DNA of 47,796 nucleotides from Vicinamibacterales bacterium (lineage in GTDB: Bacteria > Acidobacteriota > Vicinamibacteria > Vicinamibacterales > UBA2999). Numbering within the stretch: the stretch's first letter is position 1; the number at the start of each line of letters is the position of its first letter. Where the stretch lies: the NCBI GenBank assembly GCA_041659285.1, contig JBAZYO010000025.1:1-47796 (forward strand). The letters run 5' to 3'. Below, piece after piece: positions 23,606 through 34,552 of this stretch. The translations under genes and the position numbers were made by a program. The notes under the pieces are model-generated. The model had not been told where the DNA came from, ran no database searches, and was given only the letters and a program-made list of their open reading frames with translations.

Positions 23606-24490
23606 ATGGGCAAAGCCCTCGTCTCGCTCCTGCTCCTGTTACCGTTCGTCGCACAGCGCCCGATCGATCTGCGCGAGCGGAATTTCCGGGCGGCATCGGA
23701 ACTGGTGACGACCGCCGTCACCGTGCGCGACGCGGAAGGCCGGCTGGTGACGACACTCGCGCAGGGCGACTTCACGATCGAGGAAGACAGCGTCGTTCAG
23801 CCGATCACGCAGTTCACGAAGGAACGCGTCGCCGTCAGCCTCTCCCTTACCCTCGACATCAGCGACAGCATGCGCGGCCAGCGCATGGTGGACGCCCGCG
23901 CGGCGCTGGCAACCTTCCTCGACACGCTGCTGGCGCCCGGCGACGAGGCGGCGCTGCTCGGGTTCAATCACGAGACCAAGATGCTGGCGCCGTGGACCAC
24001 TGAACGCGGCCGGATGCGCGCGAAGCTGGACGAGATCCGGCCGTCCGGCGGCACCGCGCTCTACGACGCCATCGACCTCTCGCTGCCGCTGTTCGAATCG
24101 CGACTGCATCCGCGCGCCGCCATCCTGCTGGTGTCGGACGGCGCCGACACCGCCAGCGACACCACGCCCACCGCTCTTAAGCAGAAGCTGGTGCGCAGCG
24201 ACGTCTTTCTCTACGCCATCGGCATCGACACGCTCGACGCCCGCAACTCGACGCGCATCAATCCGTTCACGCTCAACGAGCTGACCAGCCAGGGCGGCGG
24301 CTACACCGAGATCATCCGCAACACCGCGGATCTCGGCCCGGCCACCGAGCGGATCGCTGACGAGCTGAACCACCAGTACATGATCGGCTACACCCCCACC
24401 GCGCGCGGCGACGGCAAGCTCCACACCGTCCGCGTGAAGGTGTCGAACCCCACTTACCGGGTCCGCGCCCGCCGCGGCGTCGTCCGGTAG
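23606..24490 (+). CDS. VWFA-related acidobacterial-type exported protein
   Basis: The 294-residue protein has a short signal peptide (KALVSLLLLLPFVAQ). An N-terminal beta-sandwich follows (VTTAVTVRDAEGRLVTTLAQGDFTIEED), as in TIGR03436-type proteins. The VWA domain has a full MIDAS: DISDSMRG, then SGGTALYDAI and LVSDGAD. It ends with the family tail HQYMIGYTPTARGDGKLHTVRVKV and YRVRARRGVV. VWA domains bind metal and partner proteins; the role of this widespread family is unknown. The ATG directly follows the stop of the PQQ gene. A long palindrome begins on the base after its own stop. Confidence 0.88.
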   Translation: MGKALVSLLLLLPFVAQRPIDLRERNFRAASELVTTAVTVRDAEGRLVTTLAQGDFTIEEDSVVQPITQFTKERVAVSLSLTLDISDSMRGQRMVDARAALATFLDTLLAPGDEAALLGFNHETKMLAPWTTERGRMRAKLDEIRPSGGTALYDAIDLSLPLFESRLHPRAAILLVSDGADTASDTTPTALKQKLVRSDVFLYAIGIDTLDARNSTRINPFTLNELTSQGGGYTEIIRNTADLGPATERIADELNHQYMIGYTPTARGDGKLHTVRVKVSNPTYRVRARRGVVR

Positions 24491-24605
24491 TCGCGCCGCG
24501 AGGGGTGAAACAGCCTCATGGAGAAAACGGCACCGCTTACGGTGCGCTCCATGAGCTCATCTCAACGGCTTTCTCCATGGGGCTGTTTCACCCCTCGCGG
24601 CGCGA
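24491..24605. terminator. 115-base long palindrome after VWA gene, probable terminator or repeat element
   Basis: The arms 24491-24525 and 24571-24605 are complementary with one mismatch, and the outer 25 bases are perfect. The inner region has two further palindromes, GCACCG-CTTA-CGGTGC (24530-24545) and ATGAGCTCAT (24551-24560). It starts on the base after the TAG stop. RNA from here would form a very stable stem. No T-tract follows, so it may be an intergenic repeat element rather than a classic intrinsic terminator. Confidence 0.65.
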
Positions 24606-24634
24606 CTGATTCCGCGGCACGCCGACGGCCATGC

Positions 24635-24640
24635 TAGGCT
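24635..24640 (+). promoter_or_regulatory. -10 box of M20 peptidase gene (leaderless)
   Basis: TAGGCT lies seven bases before ATG 24648. No Shine-Dalgarno is present. Confidence 0.35.
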
Positions 24641-24647
24641 ACTCGCC

Positions 24648-26054
24648 ATGCGCGTAGCCCTGCTCACCGTCACCCTGCTCACCACTACTCTTCTGGCGCA
24701 ACCACCGGCGCAGCCCGACTGGGCCAAGGCCGACGAAGAGACGCTCCGTCACTTCCTCGCCATCATCAAGATGGACACCACCGACCCGCCGGGCGGCGAG
24801 AAGCCGGTGGTGGACTACATGAAGCAGGTGCTGGAGGCGGAAGGCATTCCCGTCCAGATCTTCACACTGGAGCCGAACCGGCCCAACCTGGTCGCGCGCC
24901 TCAAGGGCAGCGGCAAGCAGCGGCCGCTGCTGCTGCTGGGTCACACCGACACCGTCAACGTCGATCCGAAGAAGTGGACCCACCCGCCCTTCGGCGGTGT
25001 GCGCGACGGCGGCTTCATCTACGGCCGCGGCACGGTGGACGACAAAGACAACGTGGTCGCCAACCTCATGACCATGCTGATGCTCAAGCGCCTGAACGTG
25101 AAGCTCGATCGCGACGTGATCTTCCTGGCCGAGGCCGGCGAAGAAGGCGCCTCCCGCCTCGGCATCCAGTTCATGGCCAACCAGCACTTCGCCGAGATCG
25201 ATGCCGAGTTCTGCTACGCCGAGGGCGGCAGCCTGACCCGGACGGGAGGCGAAGTGAAGTTCGCGAGGGTGCAGACCGTCGAGAAGATTCCGCGGGCCAT
25301 CACCGTGACGGCGAAGGGCGTGGCCGGCCACGGCTCGGTGCCGCTCGAGAGCAACGCCCTCGCCCACCTCGGCGAGGCGGTCGGCGCGATTGCCGCCTGG
25401 ACCCCGCCCTTGCGGATTAACGAAACCACCGCCGCCTACTTCAAGCGGCTGGCCACCGTGTCGTCGCCTGCCGAGGCGGCGCGCTACCGCGATCTGCTGA
25501 ACCCGGATCCGAAGGTCTCGGGGCCGGCCGACGCGTACCTGCGCAAGAACGAGCCCAGCCACTGGTCGATGCTGCGGACGTCGCTCTCGCCGACGATGAT
25601 CTCGGGCGGCTACCGCACCAACGTGATTCCCTCCGAAGGCACCGCGAACATCGATACGCGCCTCGCGCCCGATGAGGACCCGGCGAAGTTTCTCGAGCTG
25701 GTCAAGCAGGTCGTCAACGACCCCCAGGTGGAGGTCAGCTACGGCGCCCGCGACACGCGGCCGCCCACGCCCACGGCCAGGCTCGACTCCGAGGCCTTCA
25801 AGGTGATCGAAGCCAACATCACCAAGCACTACAAGACCATTACGCTGCCCACCATGAGCACCGGCGCCACCGACATGGCGTTCCTGCGCCAGAAGGGCAT
25901 GCAGTGCTACGGGGTTGGCCCGGCGCTCGACAGCGAAGACGGTCCGAAGGGCTTCGGCGCCCACAGCGATCAGGAACGCATCCTCGAAAGCGAGCTCTAC
26001 CGCTTCGTCCGCTTCAACTGGGACGCCGTCGTCGATCTCGCCCGCGCGAAGTAG
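24648..26054 (+). CDS. exported M20/M25/M40 family metallopeptidase
   Basis: The 468-residue protein has a signal peptide (VALLTVTLLTTTLLAQ). It carries the two-zinc ligands of M20 peptidases: LLLGHTDTVNVD, GRGTVDDKDNVV, catalytic FLAEAGEEGASR, CYAEGG and the C-terminal GAHSDQERI. The inserted dimerisation domain includes VAGHGSVPLESNALAHL and YRTNVIPSEGTANIDTRLAPDED, as in the carboxypeptidase and dipeptidase members. It would trim peptides in the periplasm. Only three bases separate it from the prolyl oligopeptidase gene, so the two form a peptide-degradation operon. Confidence 0.93.
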   Translation: MRVALLTVTLLTTTLLAQPPAQPDWAKADEETLRHFLAIIKMDTTDPPGGEKPVVDYMKQVLEAEGIPVQIFTLEPNRPNLVARLKGSGKQRPLLLLGHTDTVNVDPKKWTHPPFGGVRDGGFIYGRGTVDDKDNVVANLMTMLMLKRLNVKLDRDVIFLAEAGEEGASRLGIQFMANQHFAEIDAEFCYAEGGSLTRTGGEVKFARVQTVEKIPRAITVTAKGVAGHGSVPLESNALAHLGEAVGAIAAWTPPLRINETTAAYFKRLATVSSPAEAARYRDLLNPDPKVSGPADAYLRKNEPSHWSMLRTSLSPTMISGGYRTNVIPSEGTANIDTRLAPDEDPAKFLELVKQVVNDPQVEVSYGARDTRPPTPTARLDSEAFKVIEANITKHYKTITLPTMSTGATDMAFLRQKGMQCYGVGPALDSEDGPKGFGAHSDQERILESELYRFVRFNWDAVVDLARAK

Positions 26055-26057
26055 CGC

Positions 26058-28115
26058 ATGCGTTCGTACCCGCCCTCGCGCAAGGGCGACGTCGTTGACA
26101 CCTACGGCGCGACGCCGGTCGCCGATCCGTACCGGTGGATGGAAGACCTCGAATCGCCCGAGGTTGCCGAGTGGGTGGCCGCGCAGAATGCGGTCACCCG
26201 CGCGCACCTCGACGGCCTGCCCCATCGTGCTCCGCTCGTTCGCCGGCTCACCGAGCTGTGGGACTACGCGCGCACCAGCCTGCCCGCGGTCGAGGGCGGC
26301 AGACTGTTCTATTCCCGTAACACCGGACTGCAGCGACAGGCGCCCGTCTTCACCCGCGACGGCCGGCGCGGCGACGCCACGATGGTGCTGGATCCGAATG
26401 CGCTGTCTCCCGATGGATCCGTCTCGCTCGCGCACTTCACGCCGTCTCCGGATGCGCGGCTGATCGCGTTTGCATGCGCCAAGGGCGGCGCGGACTGGGA
26501 GACCATCCGCGTCCGCGACATCACCACCGGGCTCGACCTGCCGGATGAAGTGCACTGGGTCCGCTTTTCGGACCTGTCGTGGACCCGCGACTCGAAGGGC
26601 TTCTTCTACTCGCGCTATCCGGAGCCGCCCACGCACAAGGTGCTCGAAGCGGCGCTCTCGAACCAGGCCATTTACTACCATCGCCTCGGCACATCGCAGG
26701 CGAACGATCGGCTGGTGTACCAGCGCCTGGACCATCCGGCGTGGATCGTCAACGGCACCGTGACCGAAGACGGGCGATACCTGCTCATTCGCACCTATCG
26801 CGGCGCCGAGAACAACAACCAGCTGCATTACCTGGCGCTCGGCGACCCGCTCGAGCCCGTCGTCGGCGGTCCAATCCGGCCAGTGGTCGAAACCGGGGAC
26901 GCGGAGTACGCGCCGATCGGGAACTACCGATCGCGCATCTACCTGCGCTCCGACAAAGACGCGCCGAATCGCCGCGTCATCGCGATCGACCTGGAGAACC
27001 CGGAGCCGGCGGCGTGGAAGGTCGTGGTTCCCGAGCAGCGGGAAGCCATCGAACACGCCGCCCTCATCGGCGGCCGCATCGTCGTCCACTACCTCGTGGA
27101 TGTGCAGAGCCGGCTGCGGATGTTCGGCCTCGACGGCGCCCCCGCGGGTGACATCGCGTTGCCCGGCGTCGGCACCGTGTCCGGACTCGAGGGCCGCGCC
27201 GATGCGCCTGACGTGTGGTTTGGCTTCAGCTCGCCGCTGGTGCCGGGCACCGTCTATTCCTACGATCCCTACAGCGCGAGCCGCGAGGCCTTCGAGCCGC
27301 CAGTGCCGCCCATCGATGCGAGCCAGTATGAAACGCGCGCGTTGTTTGCGACGTCGCCAGACGGCACGCGCGTCCCGTTCTTCCTGACCGCGCGCAAGGG
27401 CCTCGCGCAGCACGGCGCCAACCCGGCGATGATCTACGGCTACGGCGGCTTCTCGATCAGCGTGCTGCCGGCGTATCGACCCGACGTGCCGGCCTGGCTC
27501 GAACTGGGCGGCGTGTTCGTGACCGTGAACATGCGCGGCGGCGCGGAATACGGCGAGGCCTGGCACAAGGCCGGCTACCTCGAGAAGAAACAGAACGTCT
27601 TCGACGACTTCATCGCGGTGGCCGAGTACCTGGTCCGCGAAAAGTACACGAACCCCGCGCAGCTCGGGATGATGGGCGGCTCAAACGGCGGCCTGCTCGT
27701 CGGCGCGGTGATGGAACAACGGCCGGACCTGTTCGCGGTGGCCATGCCCGCGGTGGGCGTGATGGACATGTTGCGCTACGATCGTTTCACGGGCGGACGC
27801 TTGTGGGCCACGGAGTACGGGTCAGCGTCGGATCCGGCGCAGTTCTCGTACTTGTTCAAGTACTCGCCACTTCACAACTTGAAGGCGGGCACGTGCTATC
27901 CGGCGACGCTGGTCACGACCGCGGACCACGACGACCGCGTGGTGCCGAGCCACTCGTTCAAGTTCACGGCGGCGCTGCAGGCCGCGCAGGGATGCGACCG
28001 GCCGGCGCTGATCCGCGTGGAAACGCAGGGCTCGCACGGCTATCGCCCGACCGACAAGCTGATTGAAGAGAAGGCCGATCAGTGGGCGTTTGCCGCAGCC
28101 CATCTCGGGGTCTGA
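26058..28115 (+). CDS. prolyl oligopeptidase family serine peptidase (S9A)
   Basis: The 685-residue protein lacks a signal peptide and is probably cytosolic. The N-terminus DPYRWMEDLESPEVAEWVAAQN is typical of S9A. A seven-bladed propeller occupies about residues 70-400. The catalytic domain has MGGSNGGLLVGAV (Ser), TTADHDDRVVPSHS (Asp) and ETQGSHGY (His). It cleaves short proline-containing peptides. The stop TGA lies inside the first GGGGTCTGACCCC palindrome, so the last codons (Leu-Gly-Val) are partly repeat-derived. Confidence 0.95.
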   Translation: MRSYPPSRKGDVVDTYGATPVADPYRWMEDLESPEVAEWVAAQNAVTRAHLDGLPHRAPLVRRLTELWDYARTSLPAVEGGRLFYSRNTGLQRQAPVFTRDGRRGDATMVLDPNALSPDGSVSLAHFTPSPDARLIAFACAKGGADWETIRVRDITTGLDLPDEVHWVRFSDLSWTRDSKGFFYSRYPEPPTHKVLEAALSNQAIYYHRLGTSQANDRLVYQRLDHPAWIVNGTVTEDGRYLLIRTYRGAENNNQLHYLALGDPLEPVVGGPIRPVVETGDAEYAPIGNYRSRIYLRSDKDAPNRRVIAIDLENPEPAAWKVVVPEQREAIEHAALIGGRIVVHYLVDVQSRLRMFGLDGAPAGDIALPGVGTVSGLEGRADAPDVWFGFSSPLVPGTVYSYDPYSASREAFEPPVPPIDASQYETRALFATSPDGTRVPFFLTARKGLAQHGANPAMIYGYGGFSISVLPAYRPDVPAWLELGGVFVTVNMRGGAEYGEAWHKAGYLEKKQNVFDDFIAVAEYLVREKYTNPAQLGMMGGSNGGLLVGAVMEQRPDLFAVAMPAVGVMDMLRYDRFTGGRLWATEYGSASDPAQFSYLFKYSPLHNLKAGTCYPATLVTTADHDDRVVPSHSFKFTAALQAAQGCDRPALIRVETQGSHGYRPTDKLIEEKADQWAFAAAHLGV

Positions 28116-28167
28116 CCCCGAATCAGGGGTCTGACCCCGAGCAAGAGGTGCCGAGGGGTCTGACCCC
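28107..28167. repeat. triplicate GGGGTCTGACCCC element
   Basis: Perfect 13-base palindromes lie at 28107-28119, 28126-28138 and 28155-28167. The last two are separated by the 16-base spacer GAGCAAGAGGTGCCGA. Nearly the same pair and spacer occur at 34494-34535 and 38524-38565. The first copy contains the TGA stop of the prolyl oligopeptidase gene. The element lies between convergent genes. Confidence 0.75.
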
Positions 28168-28174
28168 TTTGCAG

Positions 28175-29344
28175 TTACGTCCGCGCCAGCCCCCGCATCG
28201 CATTGAACAGCTCGATGTGGCCCTCGACCACCCGGGCCCTCTCCTTCTCATCCACGTCCAGCGTCCAGACGTCGCGCTGTGACGTGCCGCCGAGGATGAT
28301 GCCGTCGGACCGCGCCATCATGTGAATGCCCACGCCGGGCTCGGACGAGGCGCTGCGGGAGCCGCCGCTGGTGCCGTAGTTGACCTCGGCCTGCGGCGTC
28401 AGCACCACTAGCTGGCCCTTGAGCGGCACCAACTCGGGATCGTTGAACAGCGCCTTGGCGCCGAGGCCGGTACAGTTGACGATCACGTTCTCACTGAGCG
28501 CGGTGATGTCGCGCGGCGTTTCGAACTTGCGGATCACGACCTTGCCGCCCCACAGCAGGAAGTCGTTCATCAGCGCGTCGAGATAGATCGACGGTTCGAT
28601 GCGCATCTCGGGACGCTCGATCGCGTACTTGGTGGGGAACGGGTGTTCGCCGGGCTGCAGCAGTTGGCGCGAGCCCTGCACGCTTTCCGGCAGCAGGACG
28701 TTGCTGCCGCGCGCCGCCTCCGCGTTGTCGGTAGGCGCGTAGTTCATGATCCACGTCACGCCGTACTTCGGGCCAATCAGCAACTGCAGGCGCCGATAGG
28801 CAATGACCACGGCCTGCTGGAACTGCGCGTCCCACGCCGCCGTGCGGCTCTTGAAATCCACCAGCCCCGAGGTCGGCGTGAAGCCGGCCAGCGACATGTT
28901 CGACGTGGTGTCGGGCGGCACCGTGGCCGCGTAAATGGTGACCTCGAAGCCGTGGCGCTGCAGCTCGCGCGCGGTCGTGAGCCCGACGACGCCGGAGCCG
29001 AGCACGGCGGCACGGCGCTCGGTGTGCGGCAGCGCCAGGTCGGTGGCCATCGAGGCGGTGCCCCACGACAGCGACATGCCCGACCCGCCGTGGCCGAAGT
29101 TGTGGATGATGGTCTTGTTATCGAGCTTGTCGGCCTTGAGCACGAAACCCGACGGCCGGTGCGGGCGCAAGCCGATGGTGGTGCGAATCACGCGGTCCCA
29201 CGAGGCATTGACCAGCGCCAGCCGCACGGGAGGGCGCTTCGGCGCCGACACCTGCGGTTTCGCCGCGGTCCTGGGGGCGCACGCTTCAGCGGCAAAGCCA
29301 ACGGCGGCCAGGCCGCCAAACTTGAGGAGAGAACGTCGATCCAT
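28175..29344 (-). CDS. Tat-exported FAD-dependent D-amino-acid-oxidase-like protein, apparently circularly permuted
   Basis: The 389-residue protein starts with a twin-arginine signal (DRRSLLKFGGLAAVGFAAEA). It has the hallmark segments of D-amino-acid oxidase but in rotated order. GLRPHRPSG (58-66) and IIHNFGHGGSGMSLSWG (79-95), which form the C-terminus in standard enzymes, come first. The FAD-binding Rossmann motif VLGSGVVGLTTA (114-125), normally at the N-terminus, follows. Then come IVNCTGLGAKALF (288-300), GQLVVL and GIILGGTSQRDVW (348-360), which normally precede GLRP. Oxidative deamination of a D-amino acid or related amine in the periplasm is plausible. It lies downstream of the permease gene. 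Confidence 0.85.
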   Translation of the reverse strand: MDRRSLLKFGGLAAVGFAAEACAPRTAAKPQVSAPKRPPVRLALVNASWDRVIRTTIGLRPHRPSGFVLKADKLDNKTIIHNFGHGGSGMSLSWGTASMATDLALPHTERRAAVLGSGVVGLTTARELQRHGFEVTIYAATVPPDTTSNMSLAGFTPTSGLVDFKSRTAAWDAQFQQAVVIAYRRLQLLIGPKYGVTWIMNYAPTDNAEAARGSNVLLPESVQGSRQLLQPGEHPFPTKYAIERPEMRIEPSIYLDALMNDFLLWGGKVVIRKFETPRDITALSENVIVNCTGLGAKALFNDPELVPLKGQLVVLTPQAEVNYGTSGGSRSASSEPGVGIHMMARSDGIILGGTSQRDVWTLDVDEKERARVVEGHIELFNAMRGLART

Positions 29345-29352
29345 GGCAAGGG

Positions 29353-29358
29353 ATCATA
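29353..29358 (-). promoter_or_regulatory. -10 box of oxidase gene (leaderless)
   Basis: TATGAT on the minus strand lies eight bases before ATG 29344, so the gene may be transcribed independently of the upstream permease gene. Confidence 0.4.
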
Positions 29359-29391
29359 TAGGAGTCGCGCCCGCTTCGCTCGCGTCCCGCC

Positions 29392-31932
<2,541 letters not shown>

Positions 31933-31968
31933 GGGGGCTTTGACGGCCGGCAGGGTTGAAGGGTTGAA

Positions 31969-31975
31969 GTATAAG
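31969..31975. promoter_or_regulatory. symmetrical bidirectional -10
   Basis: AGTATAAG reads TATAAG on the plus strand (31970-31975, eight bases before TTG 31984) and TATACT on the minus strand (31974-31969, about 36 bases before the permease ATG). The two divergent genes may share one melted -10 region. Confidence 0.4.
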
Positions 31976-31983
31976 TGTGGGGC

Positions 31984-34494
31984 TTGACCCGCCTCCTCGT
32001 GCTTGCGCTGGCGGCGCTCCTCACAGTATTTGACGAGCGCACACCCGTCCCAGGTTTCTTTGACCTCCCAGTGACGGGCGGCACCGCCACGTACGAGGAA
32101 CTGGGCCTCGCGCCCGAGGAACGAGGGGCCGCGCTGGCGCTGCTGGCGCGGCAGACCCACAGCCAGGGCGTGGCGGCCACCCCGCGGCCGCCGGACTCCA
32201 GGCCGATCACCATCGCCGCGCCGCTCACCGCGGACCACTGGCGCGACCTGCTGGAGCTCAATGGCCGCGCCGACCTCTTCCCCGCGCTCCTCTCCAATCG
32301 CTCGGTGCTGCTCGTGTGCGGCGCGACGCTGACGGCCGATCCGTCGGTGCGGCAGTTGCTGGACCGCGATCGCGCGCTGTTGCGCTGGCTCACGCGCACT
32401 GCGCCGGGCGCCTTCTCGGTCGCGGCGCGCGGGCTGAAGATCGACAACGGCAAGATTGCCGTGCCCGGCGGCGCCGCCGCGGAGCCAATCTGGGAGGCCC
32501 TCGCGGGTGAAAAGGTGGCGCGCCCCGCCGACTTCATTCGCGCCATCGTCACGCGCGAGTCGGGCCGCCTCGCGTGGTTCTACGACACCATCGCGTCGAT
32601 GAGCGCCGAGCGCCTCGCGGTCGCCTACGGTCCCGGCCCGATCGACGCGCAGGTCGAACAGGCCCGCGCCCTGTTCGACGGCTTTCGCACCGGCGACCAG
32701 AACTGGAAGCTCGAGGAGCATCCGTTCCTGCGCGGCGTCGCCGATGCGTGGATGGTCACGACGCAGGTCGCCATCAGCAACGGCTCGGTGGCCGCGCCCA
32801 ACTGGCAGTGGCTCTGGGAGGCGGCGTTCGATCAAGAGGACCTGTCGCGGCGCGAGGCCGCGGCGGTGCCACGGTCGCCGGCGACGCCGGTCACGCTGGC
32901 GTGGCTCGCGGTGAAGATCGCCTCCGCGCCCCCGCGGGAACGGCGCGATCGCTACGAGATGGCGCGGTTCGCGCAGGCGGTGTTCGGCACCGTCACCGAG
33001 GCCGACGCGACGGATGTGATGATGGCGCTGGCCGGCTATCGGCGGTATCGCGCGCTGCTCCTGACGCTGGATCGGCTCGGCATCCGCGCGCCGGGTACTT
33101 ACGCCAAGGCCGTGGCCGCGGCGCAGCGTCTCGGCGAGCGTCCGGGCCGCGAGCGCCGGCACGGCCTGATCGCGCTGCAAGGCGCGCTGGCCATCGTCGA
33201 GCGCGCGCGGGTGTCGCGCGCGATCACCACCGAGGCCGCCGAACGGCTGGTGTTGTCGCTGGCCGGCGCCGTGGATCACGATGCGCCGATCACGCCCGCG
33301 GTGGCGCAGTGGCTCACCACCACCTTGTCGGATGCGCTGCCGCCGCTGGTGAGGCCCGACCGGTGGACCACGCGAACGGCGTACGAGTCCAAGTTCCTGC
33401 AGGCCATGGCCGGGCCGCCGGGTGAGCCCGCGTTGCCCGTAATCGAGTGGGAAGGCCTGACCTACCAATTGGATCTGACCGCCGCCGAGTACCAGCGGAT
33501 CCAGGAGATTCGCGAGCAACTGGAGTCGCCCGGCCTGGATGCCGCCCTGGCGTCAGGGCAGGCCCAGCCGATCGCCGATGCGCTGATGGCACTCGTCTAC
33601 GCGCCGGCGCTCGGCGATCCGTCTGGCCCCGCGCTGCTGGGCGCCGACATCATCACGCGCCATGATTTCGGCCTCGACGCGCCGGCCGCGGCGCGCCGCA
33701 ACGGCCTGGCGTGGTCGCCGCCCCGCGATCAGGCCGGTGACGGCTTGCCATGGCGGGTCGAAGGCGCGCTCCTCGGCCTCGACCTCGGCCTGGCGCGGCT
33801 GTCGCTGCGCCGCCTGGCCGACAACGAGATGCCGGTGGCGCCAACCATCAACCTCAACGATCAGCTGACCATCGCTCGCTCGATCCCTTCGCTGAACGCG
33901 CGCGACCTCACCGACGCCGACCGCGATCGCATCGTGCAGGCGCTGGCCCGCGGACGCCGGCGCGTGGCAGCGGCCGGCGCCAACATCGCCGCGCTGACGG
34001 CGCTCGCCGGCGAGGCGCGCCTGTCGCCGGTCGTCCGCCAGACGCTGCCCTGGACCGCGACCCGCACGCCGGAGGCGGTGGCGTCGCTGTTCGCGCTGCG
34101 CGAGTTGCTCTGGCTCGGGAAGCCGGAGATGAGCAAGGCCGCGCTCGATCGCTGGGGGGTCTATTCCGAAGGCCTCGACGGACGACTGGTCACGGCCATG
34201 CCCGAGTCGGCGCCGTGGGAAGACTTCGGCGGCCGCGCCGACGGCGGCGTCATCGGCACGCAGGCGCCGGACCTCATCCTGCGGCTGGCCGAAGAAACGG
34301 CGCGCCTCAAGCTCCCCGCGCGCCTGGTGCCGTCATTGCTGACTTTTGCGGCCCAGGATTACTGGCACGACGTCGCGGCGCGCTTCCCGGACGACTGGCC
34401 GGCCATGGCGCGACAGGCACTGGCGCTTTCGCCGTCGCGGGTAGAAGATTACGTGGCGGCGCTGGCCGGCAACGGCCCGCTCCGCTCGCAGTAG
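31984..34494 (+). CDS. large exported protein of unknown function
   Basis: The 836-residue protein has a signal peptide (TRLLVLALAALLTVF). The rest is mostly alanine-, leucine- and arginine-rich helix with no catalytic motif, transmembrane helix or repeat that I recognise. Marked segments are SRPITIAAPLTADHWRDLL, WNWLWEAAF-like tryptophan-rich stretches, PVIEWEGLTYQLDLTAAEYQ and NLNDQLTIARSIPSLNARDL. Starts at TTG 31984 and GTG 31975 are both possible. It is followed by two VWA proteins after a GGGGTCTGACCCC repeat and is divergent from the permease, so a joint envelope role is possible. Confidence 0.7.
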   Translation: MTRLLVLALAALLTVFDERTPVPGFFDLPVTGGTATYEELGLAPEERGAALALLARQTHSQGVAATPRPPDSRPITIAAPLTADHWRDLLELNGRADLFPALLSNRSVLLVCGATLTADPSVRQLLDRDRALLRWLTRTAPGAFSVAARGLKIDNGKIAVPGGAAAEPIWEALAGEKVARPADFIRAIVTRESGRLAWFYDTIASMSAERLAVAYGPGPIDAQVEQARALFDGFRTGDQNWKLEEHPFLRGVADAWMVTTQVAISNGSVAAPNWQWLWEAAFDQEDLSRREAAAVPRSPATPVTLAWLAVKIASAPPRERRDRYEMARFAQAVFGTVTEADATDVMMALAGYRRYRALLLTLDRLGIRAPGTYAKAVAAAQRLGERPGRERRHGLIALQGALAIVERARVSRAITTEAAERLVLSLAGAVDHDAPITPAVAQWLTTTLSDALPPLVRPDRWTTRTAYESKFLQAMAGPPGEPALPVIEWEGLTYQLDLTAAEYQRIQEIREQLESPGLDAALASGQAQPIADALMALVYAPALGDPSGPALLGADIITRHDFGLDAPAAARRNGLAWSPPRDQAGDGLPWRVEGALLGLDLGLARLSLRRLADNEMPVAPTINLNDQLTIARSIPSLNARDLTDADRDRIVQALARGRRRVAAAGANIAALTALAGEARLSPVVRQTLPWTATRTPEAVASLFALRELLWLGKPEMSKAALDRWGVYSEGLDGRLVTAMPESAPWEDFGGRADGGVIGTQAPDLILRLAEETARLKLPARLVPSLLTFAAQDYWHDVAARFPDDWPAMARQALALSPSRVEDYVAALAGNGPLRSQ

Positions 34495-34535
34495 GGGTCT
34501 GACCCCGAGCAAGCAGTGCCGAGGGGTCTGACCCC
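34494..34535. repeat. paired GGGGTCTGACCCC element (copy 2)
   Basis: Palindromes at 34494-34506 and 34523-34535 flank GAGCAAGCAGTGCCGA. The first base is the G of the TAG stop of the preceding gene. Confidence 0.7.
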
Positions 34536-34552
34536 TACGCAGGTTGTCATTG

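Noticed and set aside
24639..27566. A 975-codon minus-strand open frame
   Set aside because: It lies opposite the M20 and prolyl oligopeptidase genes, which have full catalytic motifs; the antisense product is arginine- and histidine-rich without domains.
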